DNA from: Kushneria phosphatilytica
Lineage (GTDB): Bacteria; Pseudomonadota; Gammaproteobacteria; Pseudomonadales; Halomonadaceae
NCBI RefSeq assembly: GCF_008247605.1
Contig: NZ_CP043420.1
Location: 2,852,001-2,916,000, forward strand
Length of the DNA stretch: 64,000 bases
Reading direction: 5' to 3'
Shown: piece after piece, positions 11,335 to 20,659 of the stretch
Numbering within the stretch: position 1 is the first letter of the stretch
Layout: each line of letters begins with the position of its first letter
Translations under genes and position numbers: made by a program
Notes under the pieces: model-generated
Told to the model about the DNA's origin: nothing
Databases searched by the model: none
The model's input: the letters and a program-made list of their open reading frames with translations, nothing else

Positions 11335-13356
11335 ATGCGACGGATGTTCACCCCTGTCACTGCCATGTGCGCGGGTACTGCCGATGGCGGCGGCGCGGCC
11401 ACCAGCCACAATGAAGTTCCTCTGATCGAACGTGAACGTCTGTTTGGCAACCCCCATCGTGCACAGGGACGACTCAGCCCCGATGGTCGCTGGCTGGCGT
11501 GGATCGCCCCTCTCGAGGGTGTTCTGAACCTCTGGGTAGCCCCCATTGATCATCCCGATCAGGGCCGAGCCATGACTGCCGAACAGGTGCGGCCGATCCG
11601 TAGCTACTTCTGGAGTCCCGACAGCCAGGCGCTGCTCTATGTCAATGACACCGGGGGGGACGAGAACTTCCGCTTGTTCGGGGTGAATATCGACAGTGGC
11701 GAGACACGCACGCTGACGCCCTTCAAGGAAACCCGGGTGCAAATTATCGGCATCAGCCGCCTGGTGCGTGACCGTCTCCTGGTAGGCATCAATAATCGCG
11801 ATCCACGCTGGCACGATGTCTACAGCCTCGATCTGGCGAGCGGTGAGCTCACCCTGGTACTTGAAAATGAAGGCTATGCCGGTTTCATTGCCGATGAACA
11901 CCTCGAACTGCGGCTGGCCGCCCAGCCCCGCGAGGATGGTGGTGAAACCTACTTTCGTATCACGGCGAACGGCATCGAAGACGAACCGTTTGCCACCATC
12001 GGATTCGAGGACAGCGCCAATACCGGCCCGATCGGCTTCACCCGTGATGGCAACACGGTTTACTGGATCGACAGTCGCGAACGCGATACTGCAGCACTGA
12101 TGGCCCAGGACTGGCATAGTGGCGAATTGCGCCTTATCGGCCACTCACCGCGGGCAGATGTTACCGGCATCCTGCTCGATCCAGTCAGTGATGAAGTCCA
12201 GGCCTGGGCGATCGATTATCTGCGCACCGAGTGGACCGCCCTCGATGACACCATAGCCGCAGATCTCGCATTTCTGGAGGGAGAGCTCAAGGGTGATATC
12301 AGTGTGACATCCCGCACCGACGACGACCGCCGCTGGACGGTCGTCAACGACCCTGTCACAGCGCCGGCAGAAACCTGGCTCTATGATCGCGACACCCGCA
12401 CACTGACATCGTTGTATATCAGCCGACCGGAACTTTCAGGGGAGCAGCTGGCCGGCATGACACCGCTGGAAATCACTGCGCGGGATGGCAAAACGCTGGT
12501 CTCCTATCTCACCCTCCCCGAGGGCAGCGATGCCGATGGCTTTCGTCGGCCAACCTCACCACTGCCGATGGTACTGCTGGTGCATGGTGGCCCCTGGGCA
12601 CGCGATAGTTACGGCAGCAACGCCTATCACCAGTGGTTGGCCAATCGAGGCTACGCCGTACTATCAGTGAACTACCGTGGCTCAACCGGTTTCGGCAAGC
12701 GCTTTACCGGTGCCGGCGACGGCGAATGGGCCGGCGCCATGCACAACGATCTGCTCGATGCCGTCGCCTGGGCAGTCGAGGCGGGGATCGCCGATGCCGA
12801 GCGCGTAGCCATCATGGGCGGATCCTATGGCGGTTACGCCGCTCTGGTCGGGCTGACCTTCACGCCGGAGCAATTCGCCTGCGGCGTGGATATTGTCGGC
12901 CCCTCCAACCTGGAGACCCTGCTTTCCACCATTCCGCCCTACTGGGAAGCCGGCAAGCGACAGATGTATCGACGCATGGCTGATCCGGAGACCGAGGAAG
13001 GCGCAGCCTGGCTCAAGGAGCGTTCCCCTCTCACCCATGCCGGGCAAATCAGCCAACCACTGCTGATCGGTCAGGGCGCCAACGACCCCAGGGTCAAACA
13101 GGCAGAGAGTGATCAGATCGTCGATGCCATGAAGGCCAACGGCATTCCGGTGACCTACGTGCTGTTCCCGGATGAGGGCCACGGTTTTGCCCGACCGGTC
13201 AACAACATTGCCTTTAATGCAGTGACGGAAGCTTTCCTGGCCGAAACCCTGGGAGGACGGTTCGAACCGATCGGGGAGGCGCTGAAGACCTCATCCATTC
13301 AGGTCCCTCATGGGGTCGAGTACACGCCCGGACTTGATGAAGCCCTGAACGGCTGA
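11335..13356 (+). CDS. S9 family prolyl-oligopeptidase-like serine peptidase
   Basis: A 673-residue protein with an N-terminal beta-propeller built of WD/PD40-like repeats (for example LSPDGRWLAWIAP near residue 45 and YFWSPDSQALLYV) and a C-terminal alpha/beta-hydrolase domain. The catalytic triad is visible as S497 in GGSYGGYAA, D584 in ANDPRV and H616 in DEGHGF. The family cleaves short peptides. The ATG at 11335 has GGGAG nine bases upstream; the frame is open to 11239. The first 25 residues are not a convincing signal peptide, so a cytoplasmic location is more likely. It stands alone, divergent from the sulfur transporter gene. Confidence 0.92.
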   Translation: MRRMFTPVTAMCAGTADGGGAATSHNEVPLIERERLFGNPHRAQGRLSPDGRWLAWIAPLEGVLNLWVAPIDHPDQGRAMTAEQVRPIRSYFWSPDSQALLYVNDTGGDENFRLFGVNIDSGETRTLTPFKETRVQIIGISRLVRDRLLVGINNRDPRWHDVYSLDLASGELTLVLENEGYAGFIADEHLELRLAAQPREDGGETYFRITANGIEDEPFATIGFEDSANTGPIGFTRDGNTVYWIDSRERDTAALMAQDWHSGELRLIGHSPRADVTGILLDPVSDEVQAWAIDYLRTEWTALDDTIAADLAFLEGELKGDISVTSRTDDDRRWTVVNDPVTAPAETWLYDRDTRTLTSLYISRPELSGEQLAGMTPLEITARDGKTLVSYLTLPEGSDADGFRRPTSPLPMVLLVHGGPWARDSYGSNAYHQWLANRGYAVLSVNYRGSTGFGKRFTGAGDGEWAGAMHNDLLDAVAWAVEAGIADAERVAIMGGSYGGYAALVGLTFTPEQFACGVDIVGPSNLETLLSTIPPYWEAGKRQMYRRMADPETEEGAAWLKERSPLTHAGQISQPLLIGQGANDPRVKQAESDQIVDAMKANGIPVTYVLFPDEGHGFARPVNNIAFNAVTEAFLAETLGGRFEPIGEALKTSSIQVPHGVEYTPGLDEALNG

Positions 13357-13365
13357 CCCCTGCAA

Positions 13366-13397
13366 AGGCCCGGCGACATGGCTCATGAGCCGGGCCC
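13366..13397. terminator. Hairpin between the S9 peptidase and bactofilin genes
   Basis: The inverted repeat GGCCCGGC / GCCGGGCC encloses a 14-base loop that itself contains the palindrome GGCTCATGAGCC. It lies between convergent gene ends at 13356 and 13432. T-runs are lacking on both sides, so the terminator call is moderate. Confidence 0.55.
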
Positions 13398-13431
13398 TGC
13401 CTGCCTTGTTCCTGCCGGATCGGCCATGAAC

Positions 13432-14013
13432 TCAGCGTGAAGATGTATCGTCCTCGTCATCAAGCGCTGCCGCGCTTGTATCTTCAGGAAGATCATCCTC
13501 CAGGAGGCCGGTCTGCCAGGCATCGGCCGACGCCTGTCTGGTGTGGTCTGCCGGCGCAGCATCAAACAGCTCCTCGAGCAGCGGATTGGCGGGGTTCATG
13601 TCAACCGTTCCCTGGAACTCGGCCCCTTCCTCGATTACCAGCCCGGGAGAGTGAATTTCCCCACTGACGTGGGCGCCGGCCAATACCCGCACATTACCCG
13701 AAACGATCAGGCGGCCGCGGATGGTACCCCCGACAGTCAGCGATTGCGCCACTACATCCCCCTCAACCGACCCATCGATGCCGATGCTGACGGCATGGCG
13801 TCTGAACGTAACGCAGCCGACGATACGACCCTCGATATGCAGATCCTCCTCACCTGTCATATCACCCGTCACGCGAGTCGCCGAACCGATCAGTGCCCGC
13901 TTGCCCATGCGTGTTGAGCGGGCGCCCGCTTCAGCGGGCTCGGAAGACGTTACGGCGTTTGAAGCGATGTCACGATCGCCGGTTTCGTCCACGCCTTTTG
14001 TCCTGTGAAACAT
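13432..14013 (-). CDS. Bactofilin (polymer-forming cytoskeletal protein)
   Basis: A 193-residue protein with a central DUF583 right-handed beta-helix (about residues 40-145), recognised from repeated short strands such as LHIEGRIVGCV, SIGIDGSVEGDVVA, LTVGGTIRGRLIV and AHVSGEIHSPGLVIEEGA. The flanks are disordered: a Ser/Glu/Ala N-terminus and an acidic C-terminal tail from about residue 150. Bactofilins self-assemble into filaments without nucleotide and position cell-wall or polar machinery. The start ATG has GGAG upstream. A second bactofilin-domain gene diverges from it at 14245, with about 230 bp between the starts. Confidence 0.92.
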   Translation of the reverse strand: MFHRTKGVDETGDRDIASNAVTSSEPAEAGARSTRMGKRALIGSATRVTGDMTGEEDLHIEGRIVGCVTFRRHAVSIGIDGSVEGDVVAQSLTVGGTIRGRLIVSGNVRVLAGAHVSGEIHSPGLVIEEGAEFQGTVDMNPANPLLEELFDAAPADHTRQASADAWQTGLLEDDLPEDTSAAALDDEDDTSSR

Positions 14014-14244
14014 ATCGATCTCCGCTGGCTATGCACTGCCACCCTCATCAGGGGTCTCTGGTACTGTAATCGAAAAGTGTGATACCTCTCTAACATCGGC
14101 AGCGCATCATCAATCCTTCATATCCGGGGATAAAGAATGACGATGAAATGCCGATAGGGTTGCTCTGATCATGTCCAGCGGACACTCGCCACATACAGCA
14201 GGTACCAATCTGCGAACGTGGCTTTCACGTTTCGGGATGACACC

Positions 14245-14817
14245 ATGGATACAATGGGATGGCTGCTGATACCGGGGATCGTGGCAATACTGCTGATTCT
14301 GTATGACGGTCAGCGACGTGTACGCAAGGTGCAACTCAGGGAGAAGGAGTGCGCTGGAGCGCCTTCTGAAGTGCTGACACCTTCGTCATCGCCTGCTGTC
14401 ATCAACAGGGTTGAAGATGCGCCGATTCCGGCTTCTCGGCCCTCTTCCGACGCGGCCGCCTGGCATCAGCAACGACATGGTCCTGTCTTTGATGGACCCC
14501 TTCATACCGGCAGCTTCATCGGCCCGAGCATGCATGTCGCAGGGCATATCGAAGCCACTCAGCCACTGACCGTCGCCGGACGAATCGAAGGAGAAATTAC
14601 GCTGCACGATCACGGCGTTGCCATTCTTGCCGGTGGTGAGGCAGGTCCCATCGTGCGGGCCCGACAGCTGGTCGTCGATGGACGTCTGAATGGCGCGGTA
14701 CAAACGACGGATAGCGCCATCTTCCATGCTGCTGCCCACTTCGAGGGGGAGTTGAGGGCGGGACGGTTACGCTGTGTAGAGGGTGCTACGCTCTCGGGGC
14801 AATTCAGCATCGGGTAA
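14245..14817 (+). CDS. Membrane-anchored bactofilin-domain protein
   Basis: A 190-residue protein. Residues about 4-21 (MGWLLIPGIVAILLILYDG) form a single N-terminal membrane span followed at once by the basic run QRRVRK. This arrangement resembles the ZipA N-terminal anchor, although no ZipA C-terminal domain is present. A Ser/Pro-rich linker follows to about residue 85. Residues 90-190 hold a short bactofilin beta-helix (HVAGHIEATQPLTVAGRIEG, VDGRLNGAV). The domain is less regular than in the divergent gene at 13432. The start at 14245 is chosen because it places the span at the N-terminus; the frame is open from 14218. It probably tethers or caps the soluble bactofilin at the inner membrane (inference). 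Confidence 0.8.
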   Translation: MDTMGWLLIPGIVAILLILYDGQRRVRKVQLREKECAGAPSEVLTPSSSPAVINRVEDAPIPASRPSSDAAAWHQQRHGPVFDGPLHTGSFIGPSMHVAGHIEATQPLTVAGRIEGEITLHDHGVAILAGGEAGPIVRARQLVVDGRLNGAVQTTDSAIFHAAAHFEGELRAGRLRCVEGATLSGQFSIG

Positions 14818-14835
14818 TCTCCCAAGCAGGCGTTA

Positions 14836-14858
14836 TCGCGGCTGAAGCCGCTCCTACA
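14836..14858 (-). repeat. REP-like element, unit A
   Basis: On the minus strand it reads TGTAGGAGCGGCTTCAGCCGCGA when split as TGTAGGAGC + GGCTTCAGCC + GCGA: a short palindrome GCGGCTTCAGCCGC after a conserved TGTAGGA head. This is the type of repetitive extragenic palindrome common in pseudomonads and halomonads. A truncated opposite partner (CAGTCGCGATCG) follows at 14878-14889. Confidence 0.75.
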
Positions 14859-14898
14859 AGGATAACCACCGGTGCTGCAGTCGCGATCGATTACCGGG

Positions 14899-15001
14899 AG
14901 CCCCACCACGCTACGCAACTGATCCAGCAGCGCCGTCGCTTCCTCACGAGCACGATCGGCACCCTGCTGGAGCACCGTTGGCATGTTTCCGGGTGCCTCG
15001 A
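14899..15001 (-). pseudogene. Remnant copy of the trpS 3' end
   Basis: In the minus frame this stretch encodes [20 protein letters not shown] and RSVVGL, the same residues as the trpS C-terminus encoded at about 15104-15185. The last four codons and stop of trpS are missing. The fragment has no ribosome site of its own and is only about 35 codons, so it is a relic of the duplication, not a gene. Confidence 0.8.
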
Positions 15002-15044
15002 GTTATCGCGGCCAAACCACGCTTACAGCAATAACCACCGGTGC

Positions 15045-15067
15045 TGTAGGAGCGACTTCAGTCGCGA
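15045..15067 (+). repeat. REP-like element, unit B
   Basis: TGTAGGAGC followed by the palindrome GCGACTTCAGTCGC, oriented opposite to the unit A element. A degenerate partner in the other orientation is visible at 15006-15028 (TCGCGGCCAAACCACGCTTA). The element lies just beyond the trpS stop and could also fold as a 3' mRNA hairpin for trpS. Confidence 0.75.
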
Positions 15068-15083
15068 TCGATTACCGGGAGCG

Positions 15084-16097
15084 TCAGATAAATCTTCCCA
15101 GTCCCACCACGCTACGCAACTGATCCAGCAGCGCCGTCGCTTCCTCACGGGCACGATCGGCACCCTGCTGAAGCACCGTCTCGATGTGCCCCGGGTCCTC
15201 GAGCAGCGCCTGATAACGCTCACGAGGTTCGGCAAGTTGCGCATTGAGATATTCAAACAGCTCGTTCTTGGCCTCACCCCAGCCGATGCCCTCAGCGTAA
15301 CGCTGGCGCATATCGGCACTCTCACTCTCGGAGGCGAAGGCCGAATAGATCTGGAACAGGGTGCATCCCTCCGGATCCTTGGGCTCACCGGGTTCCAGCG
15401 AATTGGTTTTGATCTTGCGGATCAGCTTGAGCAGTTTCTTCTCGGAGACAAACAGCGGGATGGTATTGTCGTAGCTCTTCGACATCTTGCGGCCATCGAG
15501 CCCGTTAAGCACCTGTACCCGCTCGTCGACCACCGCCTCGGGCAGAGTAAAATACTCACCCTTGTAAATATGATTGAAGCGCCCGGCCATGTCGCGCGCC
15601 ATCTCGATATGCTGAACCTGATCACGCCCCACCGGCACCCGATTGGCATTGAACATCAGAATGTCGGCGGCCATCAGCACCGGATAGCTGTAAAGCCCCA
15701 TGGTGACGCCACGATCAGGATCGGTAACGCCCTTCTCCTCATTTTCCGCCACGGCCGCCTTGTAGGCATGGGCCCGGTTCATCAACCCCTTGGCGCAGAC
15801 ACAGGAAAGCAGCCAGGCCAGCTCGGGGATTTCCGGAATATCGGACTGGCGGTAGAAGACCGCATTGTCGGTATCCAGTCCCAGCGCCAGCCAGGTCGCG
15901 GCAATTTCCAGGCGCGACTGCTGCATTCGTTTGGGATCATTGGACTTGATCAGGGCATGCAGGTCGGCCAGAAAATAGTACGACTGGACGTCGGGGTCCT
16001 GACTGGCGGCAATGGCGGGGCGAATGGCACCGACATAGTTGCCCAGGTGGGGGGTGCCGGTGGTTGTAATGCCGGTGAGAACTCGAGTGCTGGTCAT
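15084..16097 (-). CDS. trpS: Tryptophan-tRNA ligase
   Basis: A 337-residue class I aminoacyl-tRNA synthetase that charges tRNA-Trp. The HIGH-type signature is [12 protein letters not shown] near residue 13 and the KMSKS signature is [10 protein letters not shown] near residue 200. Length is usual for bacterial TrpS. The start ATG has only a distant GGAG. The gene ends at TGA 15084-15086; 97 bases of its 3' coding end recur in a broken copy immediately downstream (see 14832-15203). ald lies 111 bp upstream on the same strand. Confidence 0.97.
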   Translation of the reverse strand: MTSTRVLTGITTTGTPHLGNYVGAIRPAIAASQDPDVQSYYFLADLHALIKSNDPKRMQQSRLEIAATWLALGLDTDNAVFYRQSDIPEIPELAWLLSCVCAKGLMNRAHAYKAAVAENEEKGVTDPDRGVTMGLYSYPVLMAADILMFNANRVPVGRDQVQHIEMARDMAGRFNHIYKGEYFTLPEAVVDERVQVLNGLDGRKMSKSYDNTIPLFVSEKKLLKLIRKIKTNSLEPGEPKDPEGCTLFQIYSAFASESESADMRQRYAEGIGWGEAKNELFEYLNAQLAEPRERYQALLEDPGHIETVLQQGADRAREEATALLDQLRSVVGLGRFI

Positions 16098-16208
16098 GAA
16101 CGCAATACTTGCTCCGGAAAAACGGGATGCCAGCGCCCGAGCGGACCGGACGCTGCAAGTGCGCTCATCTTAACGCGGACGCCGGCCACGAGCGACCGGC
16201 AATCCATC

Positions 16209-17327
16209 TTATCCCCCCAGCAGACGGGCAACGGGCTCGAAGGGCAGGTCAAACGCCTCGGCTACGGCCGGATGGGTCAGCTGCCCCTCTGCCGTATTGA
16301 GACCATGCTGAAAATGGCCATCGTTCTTCAGCGCTTCGCGCCAGCCCCGGTCGGCCAGTTTCAGTACATAGGGCAGCGTCGCGCTGGTCAACGCCTGGGT
16401 CGAAGTACGCGCCACAGCGCCGGGCATATTGGCCACACAATAGTGCACGATGCCGTCCACGGTGTAGATGGGCTCGGCATGGGTAGTCGGGTGGCTGGTT
16501 TCAAAACACCCGCCCTGATCAATCGCCACATCGACCAGCACACTGCCTGGCTTCATGGTCGACAACATCTGCCGGGTAATCAGTTTGGGGGCAGCAGCGC
16601 CGGGGATCAGTACTGCGCCGATCACCAGATCGGACTGACGTACTGCTGCCTCCACGGCATCGACTGTCGAATAGACGGTACGCAGGCGTCCCTGATAGCG
16701 ATGATCAAGTGCTTCCAGGCGCGTCAGCGATCGATCCAGCACGGTGACATCGGCCCCCAGCCCCAGTGCCATACGGGCAGCATTTTCACCGACCACACCA
16801 CCACCAATCACGGTCACGGTCGCTGGCGGTACACCGGGCACCCCCGGCAGCAGCACACCCGAACCGCCCTGGGCCTTTTCCAGCGCATGCGCTCCAGCCT
16901 GCACTGCCATGCGACCGGCCACACTGCTCATGGGCGCCAGGAGCGGTAATCCGCCTCGCTCATCGGTGATGGTCTCGTAAGCGATGCAGGTGGCACCGGT
17001 CCCCATGAGCGAACGCGTCAGTTGCTCATCTGCGGCCAGATGCAGATAGGTAAACAGGGTATGTTCGGGCGTCAGCCGGTCGATTTCCTCGGGTTGCGGC
17101 TCCTTGACCTTGACGATCAGCTCGGCGCCAGCCCAGAGCGCTTCAACGTCACTCTCGACTCGGGCCCCGACCCCCTCATAAGCAGCGTCTTCGTAACCGG
17201 TACCGATCCCGGCCCCTCGTTGTACGGTAACGTCATGGCCATGTTCGACCAGTTCACGCACGCCTGCAGGGGTCAGGGCAACGCGATACTCGTGGTTCTT
17301 GATTTCGGCAGGAACAGCAATCCTCAT
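16209..17327 (-). CDS. ald: Alanine dehydrogenase
   Basis: A 372-residue NAD-dependent enzyme interconverting L-alanine and pyruvate plus ammonia. The N-terminus [20 protein letters not shown] carries the substrate-binding arginine and lysine region. The Rossmann signature [18 protein letters not shown] is near residue 170, and the catalytic HLAADEQLT segment is near residue 96. The ATG at 17327 matches family starts; the open frame to 17390 is rejected. The roughly 260 bp upstream are comparatively AT-rich and may hold Lrp-type control, but no specific operator could be fixed and no lrp gene is adjacent. Confidence 0.96.
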   Translation of the reverse strand: MRIAVPAEIKNHEYRVALTPAGVRELVEHGHDVTVQRGAGIGTGYEDAAYEGVGARVESDVEALWAGAELIVKVKEPQPEEIDRLTPEHTLFTYLHLAADEQLTRSLMGTGATCIAYETITDERGGLPLLAPMSSVAGRMAVQAGAHALEKAQGGSGVLLPGVPGVPPATVTVIGGGVVGENAARMALGLGADVTVLDRSLTRLEALDHRYQGRLRTVYSTVDAVEAAVRQSDLVIGAVLIPGAAAPKLITRQMLSTMKPGSVLVDVAIDQGGCFETSHPTTHAEPIYTVDGIVHYCVANMPGAVARTSTQALTSATLPYVLKLADRGWREALKNDGHFQHGLNTAEGQLTHPAVAEAFDLPFEPVARLLGG

Positions 17328-17590
17328 GGCAAGAGCTCCAGCAGGCAGTTTGATTGTCGGCGATGCCGGCATTACAGCACAGCTTGACAATCAGCGAATC
17401 GGGTCAATCAAAATAACGATTCTGTCTGGAAAAATGCCTTTCCATCAGGGGATTTTATCAAAAATGGGCAATAAGGCAGTTGATATCACCACAAGGCCGT
17501 TTGGATGATGACCACACAAATCCATCGACATGACGTTGAGCCCGGATTTCGCACAGAGTCAGAGCACCGGACAGAAGCCACGCACTACGC

Positions 17591-17926
17591 TCAAAGGTGG
17601 GCCTGGAAGATAGCAGGACGCTCGCTGCCACACTGCCAGCAACGGTCAAAGTGGCCAGCATGGCGCTCGCCACAATGCGGACAGCACCAGTCGATTTCAG
17701 GCCCATCGGGCTCAAAACCGCGGCTGATCAGTGCCTCGGCTCGCTCGAGGTTATGTGGCGCCACCCACAGTTCGGGCTCGCACTCCAGTGGCGGTAGTTC
17801 ACCCGCGCCACCGGCCAGTGACCAGTTACGCAATTCGCAAGGGATACCGGCGTTTTCCAGCAGATTGTGCAGATGGCCGATCAACAGCGAATCGGGATGG
17901 CAAAAGAGGCGCACGAATGCAGCCAT
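17591..17926 (-). CDS. DUF2007 domain protein with C-terminal zinc ribbon
   Basis: A 111-residue protein. Residues 1-70 match the DUF2007 'putative signal transducing' pattern: an N-terminal strand VRLFCHPDSLLIGHLHNLLE, a variable GIPCELRN turn, and LWVAPHNLERAEALI. Residues about 82-105 add a zinc-ribbon-like quartet (CCPHCGE ... CWQCG). The biochemical role of DUF2007 proteins is not established. The start ATG has GGAG ten bases upstream. It sits between ald and rlmI, all on the minus strand. Confidence 0.85.
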   Translation of the reverse strand: MAAFVRLFCHPDSLLIGHLHNLLENAGIPCELRNWSLAGGAGELPPLECEPELWVAPHNLERAEALISRGFEPDGPEIDWCCPHCGERHAGHFDRCWQCGSERPAIFQAHL

Positions 17927-17983
17927 GAGAACACTCCAGGCCCGCGGTCATGCCGATGTTCAACCATCGACATGACCATTGGA

Positions 17984-19174
17984 TCAGTCGCGGAAGATAC
18001 GCACCCCCAGCGCCTTGAGATAGGCCGTCTCGGGAATGGCAGGATGAATCGGATGATCCGGGCCCTGATGACCGTTGAAGATCAACTGGGCATGACGATC
18101 CTGATGCCGGGCCGCCCCCCGCACAATATCCACCAGACGCTCGTTCGCCAGATGCATCGAGCAGGAGGCAGAGACCAGCAGGCCATCACGCCCCAGCAGG
18201 CGAATCGCTTCACGATTGAGTCGCGCATAGGCGCGCTCACCGTTGGGAATATCCTTGCGCTTGCGGATAAAGGCCGGCGGATCGAGCACCACTACATCAA
18301 ATTGCTCACCTTCAGCCTTGAGCGCCGCCAGCAATTCGAAGGCATCACCTTCGCGGGTGGTCACCCGGTCACCAACACCATTGAGCGCGGCATTCTCGCT
18401 GACCGCTTCCAGTGCCGGGGCAGAGCTGTCAATACAGGTCACCGACTCGGCGCCGTGTGCCGCAGCCTGGACGCCCCAACCACCGAGATAGCTGAAAACA
18501 TCGAGTACCCGTTTACCTTCGACCAGCGGATTGAGCCAGCTGCGGTTAACGCGATGATCGAAAAACCAGCCGGTTTTCTGGCCTTCCAGAACCGGTGCCA
18601 GAAAGTGAACGCCATTCTCCTCAAGCGCCACCGGTCCATCGAGTGTTCCCTGTACCACCTCAACATCGGGTGCCAACTGCTCCAGCCGGCGGCCGGCACT
18701 GTCACCACGCAGCACGATCACACGTGGTTCGATCACCTTGTTGAGGGCATCAATGACGTCATCACGCATCCGATCCATCCCCAGGGTGTTGAGCTGCACG
18801 ACCAGCACATCGCCGAACCGATCCACCACCAGCCCGGGCAACAGATCTCCCTCCCCGTGCACCAGACGATAAAAGGGCTGCTGAAACAGCCGTTGACGTA
18901 GTCCCAGCGCCTGATTGAGGCGATGGACCAGCAGTGAGCGATCGAGCCGGATATCAGGATCGCGCGATACGATGCGGGCACAGATCAGCGAATGCGGGTT
19001 GACGTAAGCCACCCCCATCGGTTTGCCGTTGGCTGCCTCGACAATGGCCTGAGCGCCCGGCTCGAAACCCTTGAGTGGCGTAGTCTCGGTATCGATCTCG
19101 TTGGAGTACAGCCAGAGATGGCCAGCCTTGAGTCGACGGTCAGCGTTTTTCTTGAGGCGCAGGCGTAGGGTCAC
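17984..19174 (-). CDS. rlmI: 23S rRNA (cytosine-C5)-methyltransferase, RlmI family
   Basis: A 396-residue class I SAM-dependent methyltransferase. The N-terminal PUA-like RNA-binding domain starts at LRLKKNADRRLKAGHLWLYS. The SAM-binding motif is DVFSYLGGWGVQAAAHGA near residue 225, followed by the acidic VTCIDSS loop and the catalytic DPPAFIRKRKD segment. The cysteine in SASCSMHL is the expected nucleophile region. E. coli RlmI methylates C1962 of 23S rRNA; the exact site here is inferred. The start is GTG at 19172-19174 with a weak ribosome site. Confidence 0.9.
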   Translation of the reverse strand: MTLRLRLKKNADRRLKAGHLWLYSNEIDTETTPLKGFEPGAQAIVEAANGKPMGVAYVNPHSLICARIVSRDPDIRLDRSLLVHRLNQALGLRQRLFQQPFYRLVHGEGDLLPGLVVDRFGDVLVVQLNTLGMDRMRDDVIDALNKVIEPRVIVLRGDSAGRRLEQLAPDVEVVQGTLDGPVALEENGVHFLAPVLEGQKTGWFFDHRVNRSWLNPLVEGKRVLDVFSYLGGWGVQAAAHGAESVTCIDSSAPALEAVSENAALNGVGDRVTTREGDAFELLAALKAEGEQFDVVVLDPPAFIRKRKDIPNGERAYARLNREAIRLLGRDGLLVSASCSMHLANERLVDIVRGAARHQDRHAQLIFNGHQGPDHPIHPAIPETAYLKALGVRIFRD

Positions 19175-19280
19175 GATGAAATCCGAAAGCTGTCAGTGAA
19201 TCGGGACATGATATCAGCGCAGGCCGCCCGGGCCGATGGGTCTGCAGGGATCGACCGGACTGGCGTGATGTTGCCGTTTG

Positions 19281-20096
19281 TCAGGTCTGGCAAACCGGGC
19301 AGTAGACACTGGCCCGCTGCCCAAGAGTCAGGGAGAGTAACTCGGCCCCACAGACGCGACAGGGTAAACCGCTACGGCCATAGACATTGAGCTGCTGGGC
19401 AAAATAGCCCGGGCTGCCACTGCCACTGACAAAGTCACGCAGGGTAGTCCCGCCCTGAGTAATGGCCGCGGTCAATACCTGCTTGATCGCTTCGCCGAGG
19501 CGACTGTAACGCTTTTGACTGATGCGTCCGGCTTCCCGTCGCGGATCGATACCGGCCAGAAACAGGGACTCGGCCGCATAGATATTTCCCACACCGACCA
19601 CTACAGCGTTGTCCATGATCAGTGACTTGACCGCCACACGCCGTCGCCGCGAAGCACGAAACAGATGAGCCCCATCAAAGCCGGTCGACAGCGGCTCGGG
19701 GCCCAGCCGCACCAGACGGCGATCCTGATACGGATCACCGGTAATAAAATCGAGCACCCCAAAGCGGCGCGGATCGTGATAGCGCAGCACAGTATCCGAC
19801 CCCATGACCAGATCGACATGGTCGTGTTTTTGCGGAGGCGTCCCAATTGGCACCAGACGCAGACTGCCCGACATACCCAGATGCCAGAGCAGATGGCCGC
19901 CAGCTACCGGCAGCAACAGATATTTCGCTCGGCGTTCAATGGGGCCGACCCGTTCGCCCACCAGTCTTTCGGCGAGATCGTCGGGAATACGGGTACGCAG
20001 CTGCGGCTGACGCACGATGACCTCATTGATCATCTGGTGTTCGACCGCCGACATGATGCCACGACGGGTGGTTTCCACTTCGGGTAATTCGGGCAT
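19281..20096 (-). CDS. mutM: Formamidopyrimidine-DNA glycosylase
   Basis: A 271-residue base-excision-repair enzyme removing 8-oxoguanine and formamidopyrimidines. The N-terminus after Met, [12 protein letters not shown], holds the catalytic Pro1 and Glu2. The H2TH region includes [17 protein letters not shown], and the C-terminal zinc finger is C-RVC ... CPVCQ with ligands at CRVCG and YCPVCQT. The ATG at 20096 is fixed by the need for MPELPE; the frame is open to 20120. rpmG and rpmB follow upstream on the same strand, the grouping common in pseudomonads and enterobacteria. Confidence 0.97.
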   Translation of the reverse strand: MPELPEVETTRRGIMSAVEHQMINEVIVRQPQLRTRIPDDLAERLVGERVGPIERRAKYLLLPVAGGHLLWHLGMSGSLRLVPIGTPPQKHDHVDLVMGSDTVLRYHDPRRFGVLDFITGDPYQDRRLVRLGPEPLSTGFDGAHLFRASRRRRVAVKSLIMDNAVVVGVGNIYAAESLFLAGIDPRREAGRISQKRYSRLGEAIKQVLTAAITQGGTTLRDFVSGSGSPGYFAQQLNVYGRSGLPCRVCGAELLSLTLGQRASVYCPVCQT

Positions 20097-20145
20097 GGCT
20101 ATCCTGACCGTTGTCCACACTTCCGGCGGGAATACCCCAGACGCA

Positions 20146-20171
20146 GGAAACCCGGCAACGGCCGGGTTTCC
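20146..20171 (-). terminator. Hairpin after rpmG
   Basis: GGAAACCCGGC / GCCGGGTTTCC pair almost perfectly around the loop CAACG-type centre, 31 bases after the rpmG stop. The U-run is short, but the stem is strong and separates rpmBG from mutM. Confidence 0.65.
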
Positions 20172-20201
20172 TTAACACACGCTCTGTCAGAGACAGCGGT
20201 G

Positions 20202-20357
20202 TTACTTGATCTTGGCTTCGCGATAAACCACGTGCTTGCGAACCACCGGATCGTATTTTTTGAATTCAAGCTTGTCGGGCGTATTACGCTTGTTCTTCTT
20301 GGTAGTGTAGAAGTGACCAGTGCCGGCGCTGGACACCATCTTGATCTTGTCGCGCAT
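20202..20357 (-). CDS. rpmG: 50S ribosomal protein L33
   Basis: A 51-residue basic protein reading [19 protein letters not shown] and [19 protein letters not shown], ending YREAKIK, clearly L33 of the large ribosomal subunit. It is shorter than many annotation cut-offs. A GGGAGAG ribosome site precedes the ATG. The zinc-binding CxxC pairs of some L33 forms are absent, so this is the zinc-free type. It is 65 bp downstream of rpmB and cotranscribed with it. Confidence 0.97.
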   Translation of the reverse strand: MRDKIKMVSSAGTGHFYTTKKNKRNTPDKLEFKKYDPVVRKHVVYREAKIK

Positions 20358-20422
20358 GGGTATGCTCTCCCGTAAACAGTATGCCCGCGCCTCTCATGGC
20401 GCAGGCCGTGAACATGGCGGCG

Positions 20423-20659
20423 TCAGACGCGGATATCGCGTTTCTTGAGGTCGGCAAGAACGGCTTCGATACCCTTCTTGTCGATGATGCGCAGCCCCTT
20501 GGTGGACACCTGCAGACGCACAAAGCGCTTCTCGGACTCGACCCAGAAGCGATGGGTGTGCAGGTTGGGCTCAAAACGACGCCGCGTTTTGCGCTGGGAG
20601 TGAGAAACGTTGTTACCGGTCATCGGACGCTTGCCGGTAACCTGACAGACCTGTGACAT
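20423..20659 (-). CDS. rpmB: 50S ribosomal protein L28
   Basis: A 78-residue basic ribosomal protein with the family start [20 protein letters not shown] and [17 protein letters not shown]. Only one cysteine of the zinc-type L28 is present. A strong GGAGG ribosome site precedes the ATG. It is the first gene of rpmB-rpmG; the 200 bp between it and radC should contain the promoter and leader. Confidence 0.97.
   Translation of the reverse strand: MSQVCQVTGKRPMTGNNVSHSQRKTRRRFEPNLHTHRFWVESEKRFVRLQVSTKGLRIIDKKGIEAVLADLKKRDIRV

Larger units (their letters stand above)
14832..15203. repeat. Decayed tandem duplication of the trpS 3' end with REP-like palindromes
   Basis: Unit A (14832-15001) and unit B (15002-15203) share the same order of segments. 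Each begins with GTTATCGCGGC, then a REP-like element, ATAACCACCGGTGCTG, a second REP-like element in opposite orientation, GATCGATTACCGGGAG, and finally about 100 bp of trpS 3' coding sequence ending in CTCGAG. Unit B contains the real trpS stop. Unit A lacks about 20 bp around the stop, so its trpS remnant reads through in the minus frame into unrelated codons. A few substitutions separate the copies (for example GAGCAC against GGGCAC), showing the duplication is not brand new. Confidence 0.85.

Noticed and set aside
11335..11410. Possible signal peptide or frameshifted start of the S9 peptidase
   Set aside because: Residues 1-25 lack a hydrophobic core in this frame, and the other two frames do not provide one either, so no broken signal peptide is claimed.
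15186..16949. 587-codon open frame on the plus strand
   Set aside because: It lies entirely opposite trpS and ald, whose protein motifs are intact; its translation is low-complexity His/Gln/Gly-rich without any family signature. A high-GC antisense shadow.
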